Shown here one piece after another: positions 45,186-56,163 of a DNA stretch of 64,000 bases; position 1 is the first letter of the stretch, and each line of letters begins with the position of its first letter. A program made the translations under genes and the position numbers. The DNA comes from Nilaparvata lugens (Eukaryota > Arthropoda > Insecta > Hemiptera > Delphacidae). The stretch spans positions 9,655,172-9,719,171 of the forward strand of contig NC_052506.1 of NCBI RefSeq assembly GCF_014356525.2. The letters run 5' to 3'. Below the pieces are notes generated by a model, which did not search any database, had not been told where the DNA came from, and saw only the letters and a program-made list of their open reading frames with translations.

Positions 45186-45300
45186 GGGAAAACAGCTAGA
45201 TGGAAATTCGATGAGCGCTACTATACAAAAATTATTTGTCAGCCCGGGTGATTTACAGCATTTAATTGAGATTTTCGTTAAATAATAATTATTTATTAAT
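45186..45300. mobile_element. SINE fragment, rearranged
   Basis: AACAGCTAGATGGAAATTCG to GTCAGCCCGGG (reverse body), then an abrupt join to TGATTTACAGCATTTAATTG (forward tail). The head and B-box are deleted at the join. 45301-45609 holds nothing recognised. Confidence 0.55.
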
Positions 45301-45609
45301 TAGCATTCGAACAAATTCAACTTCCACTTTGTTTCCATCTGTAGAAAGACTAAGACGTTGATGTCTTTATGTTATCAACGTCTTATTCTTTCAATTTTGG
45401 AGAGATAGCACAACATCTCATACCATACAATCAAATTATATAAAAAGATATTGATTTATTAAAATAAAGCAAGCACTACTTAGCGATGTTGTTTCAACTA
45501 TTAGATTTTGAATATCCTATTTCTATTAAATTGTGAGGAGTTAAGCCTAGATCTAGTCTAGACTACAATATTATAATAGCTAGCCAAGCGTATAATTATT
45601 AACATTGAA

Positions 45610-46318
45610 TCTATATATATAAAAGCGAAATGGCACTCACTCACTGACTGACTGACTGACTGACTGACTCACTCACTCACTCACTCACTCACTCACTCAC
45701 TCGCATAACTAAAAATCTACCGGACCAAAATCGTTCAAATTTGGTAGGTATGTTCAGTTGGCCCTTTAGAGGCGCACTAAGAAATCTTTTGGCAATATTT
45801 TAACTCTAAGGGTTGTTTTTAAGGGTTTAAAGTTCGTCTTTTAGCATGTATATTCTTCTTCTCCCAATCTCTTAATTATAATTGAAATTTCCATATCATA
45901 TGTTACTATAGAACTATAATCTAGATGGAGTATCTCTTCGAAACAGTTGTTAACTGGCAACTAAATTAATGATTTTGTCAGGTTGGCATTAAGTTTAGTT
46001 GACTTTGTTAGATTGGCACCAAGTTGAAGATTTAAATGCATTTATCGCGGAAAAATTGATTGGGCACTGCTACTTCAATCCTGGGAATATTATGTTACTA
46101 GCAGTCAGGCTCGCTTCGCTCGCCATATCCGTTTAGCCAGCCGTTTAGTCTGGACCCCCGACTGGATTGTCCTAACATATGATAAAAATGCCCAAATGAA
46201 AATGCAGGCGAGCGAAGCGAGCCTGCTGATCTCATTCTTGGACGATCCAGTCAGGGGTCCAGGGTGCGGAGCCCCCTAGCTAGACGGATATGGCGAGCGA
46301 AGCGAGCCTGACGGCTAG
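45610..46318 (+). mobile_element. HelA copy 3, full length
   Basis: TCTATATATATAAAAGCG after A, long (ACTG)n(ACTC)n tract at 45636-45702, and terminal palindrome ending GACGGCTAG before T. One of three complete copies. Confidence 0.8.
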
Positions 46319-46984
46319 TCTATAATATAATAATATTGACATGATCAATATACGGGCTCCCAATTGGCTGGTGTGATTGGATGGCAGCGCTATGCTACTA
46401 GCAATAGGATATGAATTACTTCCATGTTATGAATCACATTCGATAGGTCATTTGGCGCCGGATGCCAAATGGGAGACTAAGACCAGGTCACACTATAGCC
46501 ACGTCCAATCAGACCAACCCAAACCGAGAAGGCGCACTTACACTGGTCATGAAATGAACAGAAGCACTTAAGCGTGATGAAAAAACAATCAAATTTCCGG
46601 TTGTGCAATCTATAGCGTCTTTCTTATCCACCCCAGAGGACAAATCATACGTTAACATTTGGATAGGGGTTGATACGAAAGCAAAATCTTGACCAATAAT
46701 GGAAAGACCAATCATTGAGTTGAGTCGAAGGATTCGATTAGTATAGATTTCGAGCTTCTCAATCAAGTTCAGCAGTGTTGGAGCGAACAATGTTTCAACT
46801 TTGTATTTGAACTTAAACGTGAGGTTTTACTGTATTAACAAAGTTCAACTGACCACGGTGGATAGACGAATAGAGTTCCTTTACCTACAATAATTCAAGA
46901 CAATAATTGAGGCAAAAGAGAATTTACAACCCAATTTCCAAAAGCAATAGAGAATCATCGGTTTTTAGAACTATTAGTAGAATT
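46319..46984. other. No gene recognised
   Basis: Short frames on both strands (46377-46571 plus, 46509-46790 minus) without known domains. AATTGATGGTGATGTTGTG at the right edge is the flank also seen beside M1. Confidence 0.4.
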
Positions 46985-47150
46985 GATGGTGATGTTGTGA
47001 AATCTCTCCATAATAAGAAAACAAAGATATTGTCAAATTTTACTAGAAATTTATTTAAAACATTTTTGTAAACCATGGTACTGTTTTAAAGTTTTTTATA
47101 AATTTCTAGTGAAATTTGATAATATCTTTGTTTTCTTATTATTTTAGAAT
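46985..47150. mobile_element. Palindromic MITE family M, copy 2
   Basis: CCATAATAAGAAAACAAAG, GATATTGTCAAATTTTACTAG mirrored around AACCATGGTACTG. Same layout as M1; divergence between the arms is low. Confidence 0.7.
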
Positions 47151-47307
47151 TATAATTGGTTTGAAAGAAGATGATGTTGAAGCTTCTTCTTTTACCCACA
47201 TCCTACAATATTTCAGGACAATAATAGAGGCAATTCTTCGTTTAAAACATATTCTTCATGAAAAAAAACAGATGTATACTAGATTTTAGAATTGATCATA
47301 AAAAAGG

Positions 47308-48123
47308 GTCAATGATATTTCTACAAGGAGACTGAAGCAGAGGAAACTTATACAGAGAGAAACAAAGCTGTACAATTGAACAAAGAAAACTTGTACAAGT
47401 TGCAAAACTTATAAGATTGTTTCATTCTATGACTGAAGGAGCATATTACAATATGAATCATGTAATAATATTATTATCAATCTGTCATTATAGGATAGCT
47501 ATTATAGTCATTATATGATTATAGGAATAGTAATCATAATATTATTTCATAGCTCACAGCATTGGAATAAATTTTTGGGAAAAGCTTTCATGTAGGTAAT
47601 CAAATAAAAACTGCCAAATACTTCATACAAAATAAAAATAAAATACAAATTCCAGTTCTCACTCTCAGACACCTGACATAAAAGAGAGAAATTTTATTCT
47701 TCGATTTCACAATCCTTTACAAAATGCTTGTAAACGATCATTTTAATCATAAACGAAATTAAGACTGCTATGTTTCAAGGTCAAAACGTTTATTAGAAAA
47801 TTATATTAAGCAATTTCTCATAAGCATAGTTGATATTGAGAATTGGATCAGATCATTGGGCTAATGGCAATTTATATTATTTTTTCCAAGATTTATTTTT
47901 CTGTTATTTTTTCAAAATGAATTTTTTTGTGATTAAGTGAGTATCGGGCTTGACTCACTCTTATATTTGTTAAAATCAAGTTTGGTAACCCCAACACAAT
48001 TTTCATTACAGGGGTATCTTATTATTGTTTCTTGTACCATACAGTATAGTAGGCTAATTATGTAGTAGTATAATTGTGTAACATAGAAATGTTATATTGT
48101 ATTGATTCGTATTTTAAAATAAA
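47308..48123. repeat. Triplicated repeat, unit 1
   Basis: From ATGATATTTCTACAAGGAG to TTTTAAAATAAATATG. It shares CTGAAGCAGAGGAAACTTAT, CGATCATTTTAATCATAAAC and AGTGAGTATCGGGCTTGAC with unit 2, which follows at once. No ORF. Confidence 0.8.
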
Positions 48124-49185
48124 TATGATATTTCTACAAGGAGACTGAAGCAGAGGAAACTTATACAGAGAAAAGCAAAGCTGTACATTTGAACAAAGAA
48201 AACTTGTACAAGTTGCAAAACTTGTTTCATTCTATGACTGAAGGAGCATATTACAATATGAATCATGTAATAATATTATTATGAATTTATGTCATTATAG
48301 AATTGTCATATTTGTCTTCCTCTCCTTGTTTGATACCAGAAATAATAATCATGATATTATTTCATAGTTCACATCTCACAGCATTGGAATAATTGTTTGG
48401 GAAGAGCTTTCATGTAGGTAATCAAATAAAAACTGCCAAATACTTAATACAAAATACAAATTCCAGTTCTCACTCTGACACCTGACATAAAAGGAGAGAA
48501 ATTGTATTCTTCGATATCACAATCCTTTACAAAATGCTTGTAAACGATCATTTTAATCATAAACGAAATTTAGACTGCTATGTTTGAGGTCAAAACGTTT
48601 ATTATAAAATTATATTAAGCAATTTCTCATGAGCATAGTTGATATTGAGAATTGGATCAGATCATTGGGCTAATGGCAATTTATATTATTTTTTCCAAGA
48701 TTTATTTTTCTGTTATTTTTTCAAAAGGATTTTTTTTGTGATTAAGTGAGTATCGGGCTTGACTCACTCTTATATTTGTTAAAATCAAGTTTGGTAACAC
48801 AATTTTCATTACAGGGGTATCTTATTATTGTTTCTTGTACCATACAGTATAGTAGGCTAATATGTAGTAGTATAATTGTGTAACATAGAAATGTTATATT
48901 ATATTGTTTCGTTTTTTAAAAGAAATATGAATTTTTGTTATTAGTTTTTTATGAGCTAATGTGGCTAATGACTTTTGGTTATAATTATTATTATGACTGC
49001 ATATGGCGATGTTTAAATGAGAAATATTTCTTTGTGTTCTTACATTATGTTATATTTTTGAGCCATAGCATTTTATAAATTTGGATAATAACTTAATATC
49101 TTTGTTTTGTTTTTTTTCTTGTAATATTGTACTGTTGTTTATGAGAAACAATAGATTCTATTCTATTCTATGTGGCTCAAAATTA
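48124..49185. repeat. Triplicated repeat, unit 2
   Basis: Head-to-tail with unit 1, extending ~240 bp further through TTTATGAGCTAATGTGGC to GATTCTATTCTATTCTATG. The ATTCT-type tail resembles 3' tails of CR1-like retrotransposons, so the unit may be a retrotransposon 3' UTR. Confidence 0.75.
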
Positions 49186-49344
49186 TTAAAAGGGAGAGCA
49201 ATTATGTTAGATCGTGAGAGAAATTATATTAAATCGTTTACATTATTGAAGACATAGAAATTAATATAGAAATTATAAATCAAAGTACCCTTTCCAACAT
49301 TGAAGTTAAAAATTCGACTGAGTCACTGTCGATGTTGTAGAACC

Positions 49345-49510
49345 GTTCCATAATGAAATAAAAACACACATATATTGTCAAATTCTACAGTTTTATTTGG
49401 CACAGGTACATGGTTGAAAATGTGACCTGTTTGTTCATGAAACCATGGTCCTGTACCAAATAAAACTGTGTAGAATTTGACAACATATGTGTTTTTATTA
49501 CATATTATTT
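49345..49510. mobile_element. Palindromic MITE family M, copy 3 (diverged)
   Basis: CCATAATGAAATAAAAACAC with ATTGTCAAATTCTACAG and CAGTTTTATTTGGCACAGG is mirrored around AACCATGGTCCTG. It has the same core as M1/M2 but diverged arms. It separates units 2 and 3 of the triplication. Confidence 0.65.
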
Positions 49511-49574
49511 AGTTTAAATAGTACCAAAATACTACATTGTATGTATTACTATGTATTTCTCTATCATCGTACCA

Positions 49575-50275
49575 AGGAATGATGAAATTGTATTCTTCGA
49601 TATCACAATCCTTTACAAAATGCTTGTAAACGATCATTTTAATCATAAACGAAATTTAGACTGCTATGTTGAGGTCAAAACGTTTATTATAAAATTATAT
49701 TAAGCAATTTCTCATGAGCATAGTTGATATTGAGAATTGGATCAGATCATGGGCTAATGGCAATTTATATTATTTTTTCCAAGATTTATTTTTCTGTTAT
49801 TTTTTCAAAAGGATTTTTTTTGTGATTAAGTGAGTATCGGGCTTGACTCACTCTTATATTGTTAAAATCAAGTTTGGTAACACAATTTTCATTACAGGGG
49901 TATCTTATTATTGTTTCTTGTACCATACAGTATAGTAGGCTAATTATGTAGCAGTATAATTGTGTAACATAGAAATGTTATATTATATTGTTTCGTTTTT
50001 TAAAAGAAATATGAATTTTGTTATTAGTTTTTTATGAGCTAATGTGGCTAATGACTTTTGGTTATAATTATTATTATGACTGCATATGGCGATGTTTAAA
50101 TGAGAATATTTCTTTGTGTTCTTACATTATGTTATATTTTTGAGCCATAGCATTTAATAAATTTGGATAATAACTTAATATCTTTGTTTTTGTTTTTTCT
50201 TGTAATATTGTACTGTTGTTTATGAGAAACAATAGATTCTATTCTATTCTATGTGGCTCAAAATTATTAAAAGGG
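49575..50275. repeat. Triplicated repeat, unit 3 (5'-truncated)
   Basis: Starts within the unit at TGAAATTGTATTCTTCG and matches unit 2 almost base for base to ATTCTATGTGGCTC. Units 2 and 3 share the extension missing from unit 1. Confidence 0.8.
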
Positions 50276-50282
50276 ATAACAA

Positions 50283-50787
50283 TTATTCATCCTTGGAAAA
50301 ACAGATGATAATTTCGTCGTCTGTCGAAACAGAAGAAGCGTGTGTGGGAGAGAGATAGAATTATTTCCAGCTGTGTAATCAATCAGCGAGAAATATTATC
50401 TAGAAATTTTAATCGACTTGATCAAAATAATCTGATTTGTTGACATTACATGATAATCATTCTAAACTAGAATATATCATAATTTTCAAAGTTAATCATT
50501 ATTCTACAATTTTAAGTGATTGTGAGTGTTATTTTGTTATTCAATTTCGTTTGTTAATAATCTGAATTAGAACTTTTTTGTTTTTAAATGTTTGGACTGA
50601 AAATTGAACCTGAATTCAAGTGTATGGAACATAACCTACTTTCTGGACTATTTATAGTGTATAAATCAAAATTCGGGGAAGAAACAGTTTGGGGCTGTGC
50701 CTGTTAGACCTTCCCCAATCATTTTAAAGAATTGTGTTCTGTTTATCAATAGATATAAATAACGAGCGAAGCTCGGTGCCCCGTTAT
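50283..50787 (+). mobile_element. HelB copy, 5'-truncated
   Basis: From TTATTCATCCTTGG, through CAGCTGTGTAATCAATCAGC and TGAATTCAAGTGTATGGAAC, to hairpin CGAGCGAAGCTCG, GTGCCCCGTTAT and T. Terminus changed by one base from GATAT. Confidence 0.7.
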
Positions 50788-51827
50788 TAATTATATCTGG
50801 TTATTTATGTTCAACGGATCTCGAAAACGGCTCCAACGATTTCCACGAGATTTGGAACATAGTAGGTTTATGATATAAAAATTCGATTGCACTAGGTCTC
50901 ATCCCTGGGAAAACTCGCTGAAGGGCATGAAAAGGATAATTCATCCTTGGCTGAAACAGCTGAGACTTTCGTCGTCTGCGGATAGTAAAAAAGTGAGTGG
51001 TGGGTGAGTATGTGAAAAATCAAAATATCGCATCCCCGAAACTCATAAGATGACGTATAGCCAGCTGTGAAATATAAACACGATCATTTTAGAAAATTGT
51101 GTTCTGTTTATCTATATATATAAAGCGAAATGGCACTCACTGACTGACTGACTGACTGACTGACTGACTCACTCACTCACTCGCAGAACTAAAAATCTAC
51201 CAGACCAAAACGTTCAAATTTGGTAGGTATGTTCAGTTGGCCCTTTAGAGGCGCACTAAGAAATATTTTGGCAATATTTTAACTCTAAGGTTGTCTTTAA
51301 GGGTTTAAAGTTCGTCTTTTAGCATGTATATTCTTCTTCTCCCTATCTCTTAATTATAATTGAAATTTCCATATCATATGTTACTATAGAACTATAATCT
51401 AGATAGAGTACCTCTTCGAAACAGTTGTTAACTGGCAACTGAATTAATAATTTTGTCAGGTTGGCATTAAGTTGAGTTGACTTTGTTAGGTTGGCACCAA
51501 GTTGAAGATTGAAATGCATTTATCGCGGAAAAATTGATTGGGCACTGCTACTTCAATCCTGGGAATATTATATTACTAGCCGTCAGGCTCGCTTCACTCG
51601 CCATATCCGTTTAGTTTGGACCCCCGACCGGATTGTCCTAACATATGATAAAAATGCTCAAATGAAAAATTCAGGCGAGCGAAGCGAGCCTGCTGATCTT
51701 ATTCTTGGACGAACCAGTCGGGGATCCAGGGGGCGGAGCCCCCTGGCTAGACGGATATGGCGAGCGAAGCGAGCCTGACGGCTAGTCAATAAATAAAAAT
51801 AACGAGCGAAGCTCGGTGTCCCGATAT
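50788..51827 (+). mobile_element. HelB copy interrupted by HelA
   Basis: Begins within the 5' part (TATATCTGGTTATTTATG), with the CTCGAAAACGGCTCCAACG core, GCATCCCCGAAACTCATAAG, TTGTGTTCTGTTTA, then HelA copy 4, then TCAATAAATAAAAATAACG and hairpin to CCCGATAT. Confidence 0.75.
51111..51785 (+). mobile_element. HelA copy 4, inserted in HelB
   Basis: TCTATATATATAAAGCG...GACGGCTAG between TTCTGTTTA and TCAATA. Nearby HelB copies read TTCTGTTTATCAATA without interruption, so the insertion was between A and T with no duplication or loss. Confidence 0.9.
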
Positions 51828-52568
51828 TTACTATTAACCTACAATGTATTTCTCTATCATCGTACCATGGAATGACGGAATATTTTCCTCTATAATTTGA
51901 CTACAGATGGAATATCACATTAGAAACTAGTCTATTGGGATACAGCAACATCAAATAGTTTTGACGGCCTAATAGGCGAGCCCCGAAAAAGGCATCAAAG
52001 TTTGTGTGAGCTGTGATTCCGATTTAGAGGCGCCAACTTTAGCGGGATCAATATGGCGCAACGTGGATGGTCGAAGAGACGTCCGTCACGCCACGCCACG
52101 CCACACGCAATGCGGTGCGGTGCCACTGCGATCCGCACAACAAAGGAAGATGTCTGTCAGTTAAGCTAAATGCTCAATACGCGCCCACCGCTTGACATAT
52201 CCTGGCCTGGTCACAGTATTGCGGTCACAGTATATTGAGACAAATAATCCAAGACAGAACTTTGGCTAGCAGCTATTGAATCCAATATTTGGATGACAGC
52301 TGTGTACTTTTATTATCCCACTATAACAATACTCATCTCATGCCAGTGCCATCTTATTTTCACTTATAAATTCAATCTGTATTGTGTGGTAATCCTGAAT
52401 TTTTTGTTATCTTATTTTAAAATTCTTATTTTTATGAATGTTGTGTGAAATAAAAATTTGAATACAAAAAAACATAAATATCGTCTACTATCGAAATGAA
52501 CCTTGCCGCAGTCACTTCAAACATTCAAAGCTGGATGTCTAATAGAAAAACATAATTATATTCTACTA
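51828..52568. other. No gene recognised
   Basis: Contains a G+C-rich block near 52075-52140 with CACGCCACGCCACGCC and a loosely inverse GCGGTGCGGTGCC. Otherwise no features. Confidence 0.4.
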
Positions 52569-53388
52569 TCCTATTATATTAAGCGAGCAATTTCTGTATA
52601 TCTGTTTATATTTTTCTATTTTTATATCTGGTAATCTGGCTATCTGGTTATTTATGTTCAACGGATCTCGAAAACGGCTCTTACGATTTTCATGAAATTT
52701 GGAATATAGTAGTTTTATGATATCAAAATTCGATTGCACTAGGTCTCATCCCTGAGAAAACTCGCTGAAGGACATGAAAAGGATAATTCTTTCTTGGAAA
52801 AACAGATGATAATTTCGTCGTCTGTCGATAACAGTAGATGCGTGTGCCTGTGTGGGAGATCAGCTGTGTAATCAATTAGCTTACCGTATCTCGCGAGAAA
52901 TCTAGAAATTTTCATTGACTCGATCAAAATACAGTAGCCTAATCTGACTTGTTGACATGAGATAGTATATATCATAATATTCAAAGTTAATCATTAGTTT
53001 ACAGTTCTAAGTGATTAGTGAGTGTTATTTTGTTATTCAATTTGGTATGTATACAATCTAAATTAGAACTTTTATGTTTTCATTATTAAAGTTAATCATT
53101 ATTTTACAGTTCTAAGTGATTAGTGAGTGTTATTTTATTATTCAATTTGGTATGTAAACAATCTAAATTAGAACTTATATGTTTTCAAATATTTGGACTG
53201 AAAATTTCACCTGAATTCAAGTGTATATGGAACATAACCTACTTTTTGGAATATTTATAGTGTATAAATCAAAATTCGGGGAAGAAACAGTTTTGGGCTG
53301 TGCCTGTTAGTCCTTCCCCAATAATTTCAAAGAATTGAGTTTTGTTTATCAATAAATAAATAACGAGCAAAGCTCGGTGCCTCGATAT
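52569..53388 (+). mobile_element. HelB copy, full length
   Basis: TCCTATTATATTAAGCGAGC after A; CTCGAAAACGGCTCTTACG; TCGTCGTCTGTCG; a ~105 bp internal tandem duplication (TAATCATTA then TTACAGTTCTAAGTG near 52986 and 53092); hairpin CGAGCAAAGCTCG; end CTCGATAT before T. No protein encoded. Confidence 0.8.
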
Positions 53389-53467
53389 TTGGACTGAAAA
53401 TTGCCGCATTCATTTTAAAAATTCAAACCTAGATGTCTAATAATCTTATTAGTCAAGTTATCATACA

Positions 53468-54368
53468 GAGTGAATCATATGCATGGGAACCCCTCAATAA
53501 GTTGGAGACTGTTGTAGATATAATACTGTAACTTCTAGGATAAGTTATAGGTCAAATACTCTACCTTTTGACGTACAACTGAATTTCAGCCCCTCATAAG
53601 GGGGTGACTTACGGGTTGTAACTCGAATATATTTTATATGTAAACACCCATTGTGTAGTACATCATTTTAAAGGCCTTTTAAAAACAAGAAAGATGGAAT
53701 CGATAAAAATTTCCTATGACATTTGTATCCGAAATAGCAGCTGATTGAAGTTTCAGTTTTTGAGTTGTAATTCAATATTTTGAATGTAAACACCCATTGT
53801 GTGATACACAATTTAAAGGTCTTTCTAAAACAAGAAAAATTGCATCAATAAAAATGGTCTATGATACTTTTATTCAATATGGCGGCTGATTGAACTTTAT
53901 CAATTATTTCTTTAAAAACTAAAACTTCAATCAGTCGCCATTTTGGAAAAATATCATAGAACATTTTTATTGATGTCATCTTTCTTGTTTTAGAAAGGCA
54001 TTAAAAATGATGTAGCACACAATGGGTGTTAACATTAAAAGTATTTGAGTTAAAACCCCTCATTTCATCAAAAACTAAAACTTCAATCATCCCCATTTTG
54101 TATACAAGTATCATAGAACATTTTTATTAATGCCATCTTTCTAATTTTAAAAAGGGCTTTAAAATCAAGCACCACACAATGGGTGTTAACATTTAAAATA
54201 TTCGAGTTACAACCTCTAAGTCACCCCTTTTATGAGGGGTTAAAATTCAGTTGTACGTCGAAAGGTTAAGTATTTGACCAATAACTCAACCTGAAAATTA
54301 CAGTATTATATCTACAACAGTCTCCAACTTATTGAAGGGTTCCCATACATAATGACTCACTCTGTATA
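53468..54368. mobile_element. Foldback element R, ~0.9 kb
   Basis: ACAGAGTGAATCATATGCATG is mirrored at the right end by ATAATGACTCACTCTGT. The arms are ~430 bp with AACAGTCTCCAACTTATTG, GGTGACTTACGGGTTG and ACACCCATTGTGTA blocks. Each arm holds two direct copies of an ~150 bp unit with AACACCCATTGTGT and AAAACAAGAAA. No ORF. Class unknown. Confidence 0.8.
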
Positions 54369-54962
54369 TTTCGTCAGAATTATTGAATAGCTGCTGATTC
54401 GCATGGATCCATAGTGATGATTTCGATTATTATCAATGGTGTTGATGTGATACATAAATGCTGCTCATTATCTTACTGATGAGATTTACAACCAAGCAGC
54501 AATGATGACACAAAAAATGTATTTCTGTATTATCAGAGATAAGGGAAGATATGGTTTCGTTTCTCTATGGTACAATACAGTGTTTACTGAGAACCTTGAA
54601 AAGACTTAACTTTTTGTTGAACAAAAATCGGTATATAACCTTTTACAAATTGTTTTATAAACACGGAATTTCGATAGAATTACAAGAATAAATTGTATAG
54701 GTGGCTACCTTCCGATTGAATACATGTATTCAGTCGGTAGGGATACTCACCACGCCCTGAATTTAGAAAAAATCAGCATATAAGCCTCCCCCCACCCTAT
54801 TAGTAGAATTTGAAACCAAACAATGTTGTTTATCAAACTTCTAATATGCAACTCTGGTTTGCGCACAGGCATTTTTTGCCCATGCAGACCATTTTCTAAA
54901 TATTTATTTGGCTTAATGTATTCATGAGGTTGTTTTTATTCTTTGTTTTGTGTTTTATATTG
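54369..54962. other. No gene recognised
   Basis: AT-rich, no repeat or ORF identified. Confidence 0.4.
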
Positions 54963-54964
54963 AC

Positions 54965-55377
54965 TAGTAGTTCTGTGAACAGTAGACCTCACGCAGTATT
55001 CTCATCCACAAGTACCTGATCGAAACTATAGACCTTATGGAAATACTGTAATAGACTGGCTTCTCCACACATCTGTGTAATCACTTGTCAGCTGATTTAT
55101 GATGAATAATTCTATAGTCTGATTTTTACGGTAATATTGGCGTATGAAGGAGGCTCCTTTTTCCTTTTATATTATCCTTGATTATCCTTGAAAATTTCCA
55201 AAAACCTTGTATATACGTCGACGCGCAATTAAAAAAGGAACATACCTATAAAATTTCATGAAAATCTATTACCGCGTTTCGCCGTAAATGCGCAATATAT
55301 AAACATATAAACATTCAAACATTAAGAGAAATGCCAAACCGTCGACTTGAATCTTAGACCTCACTTCGCTCGGTCAA
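54965..55377 (-). mobile_element. Family C, short complete copy
   Basis: TAGTTCTGTGAACAGTAGACC at one end and CTCACTTCGCTCGGTCAA at the other, with CGACGCGCAATTAAAAAAGG, GTTTCGCCGTAAATGCGC and AGCTGATTTATGATG between. It shares the full order of 7109-7530 in reverse. Confidence 0.7.
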
Positions 55378-55697
55378 AAATGAGTACATAAGATTATTAC
55401 TTTGTAAAGTACTTTTTTTTGGAAATAAATATCTTTTCTCTGTCTGTCAGTTAGTAATCATTTCAAACACTGCTGACCTTTTTTCAGGGACCCCCAAAAG
55501 ATTTGATTTTGTGCCCTCACAAAATGTAATAGAAAAGCCAAAAAAATTTTTTGGGGAAAATTTTTGCCCGCCTCAGCAAAAGTCATGAGATATACATTTA
55601 CTTCAGCTAAAGCCATGAAGATGCAGTAGTCCTAACAAGCTCATGATTACAGTTGACAACTATTTTTCCGGTTGATTTTATACTCATCAGCTGCAGC
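55378..55697. other. No gene recognised
   Basis: Possible intron sequence of the gene at 56164-57864 if that gene continues left. CTGACCTTTTTTCAGGGACC near 55476 contains an acceptor-like pyrimidine tract and CAG, but the frame after it gives no recognisable exon. Confidence 0.35.
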
Positions 55698-55997
55698 CTA
55701 TAGTGAGGTCCACGTTATAATGGCAGTGTTTGATTAGCAATTGTATTAGGTACTATCCTTGTCTATCATTCAACAAAGCGAATAGCGCTATCTCTTTCTC
55801 ATCTTGCATTATTGAAAAATATAATTTCTCGCTTAATAAATTATAATTGATTATTTCAGACGAGAATGAACCTGTTACATGAATAAACCTGTATAAGCAA
55901 ATAAGCTACCGTCTATATTTGGCATTGATAAGACAGAGGATCAGCAACATTTTTCTGCTATCTTTCTCCACTGCCATTATCACGTGGACGTCACTAT
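55698..55997. mobile_element. Family F, short complete copy
   Basis: CTATAGTGAGGTCCACGTT to CACGTGGACGTCACTATA, 300 bp, inverted ends with a few changes. The interior matches both outer parts of the long copy at 37805. Flanked by TA-rich sequence. Confidence 0.75.
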
Positions 55998-56163
55998 ATA
56001 TAGGCTAACCTTGATTTCAGTTATCGAACTACTATTATTTCCCGGTTGATTTTACTCAGCAGCTATAGCCTAGTTCAGCTGGGCAATCATCAAACAATAC
56101 ACATTTAGCCTACATATCATGTTAATTTTCTAAAATTTTTACAATAATTTCTAAAAGAATTAC

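Noticed and set aside
51509..51778. 89-codon ORF in HelA (also at 1327)
   Set aside because: It follows the terminal palindrome of a non-coding element and shows no Rep or helicase motif.
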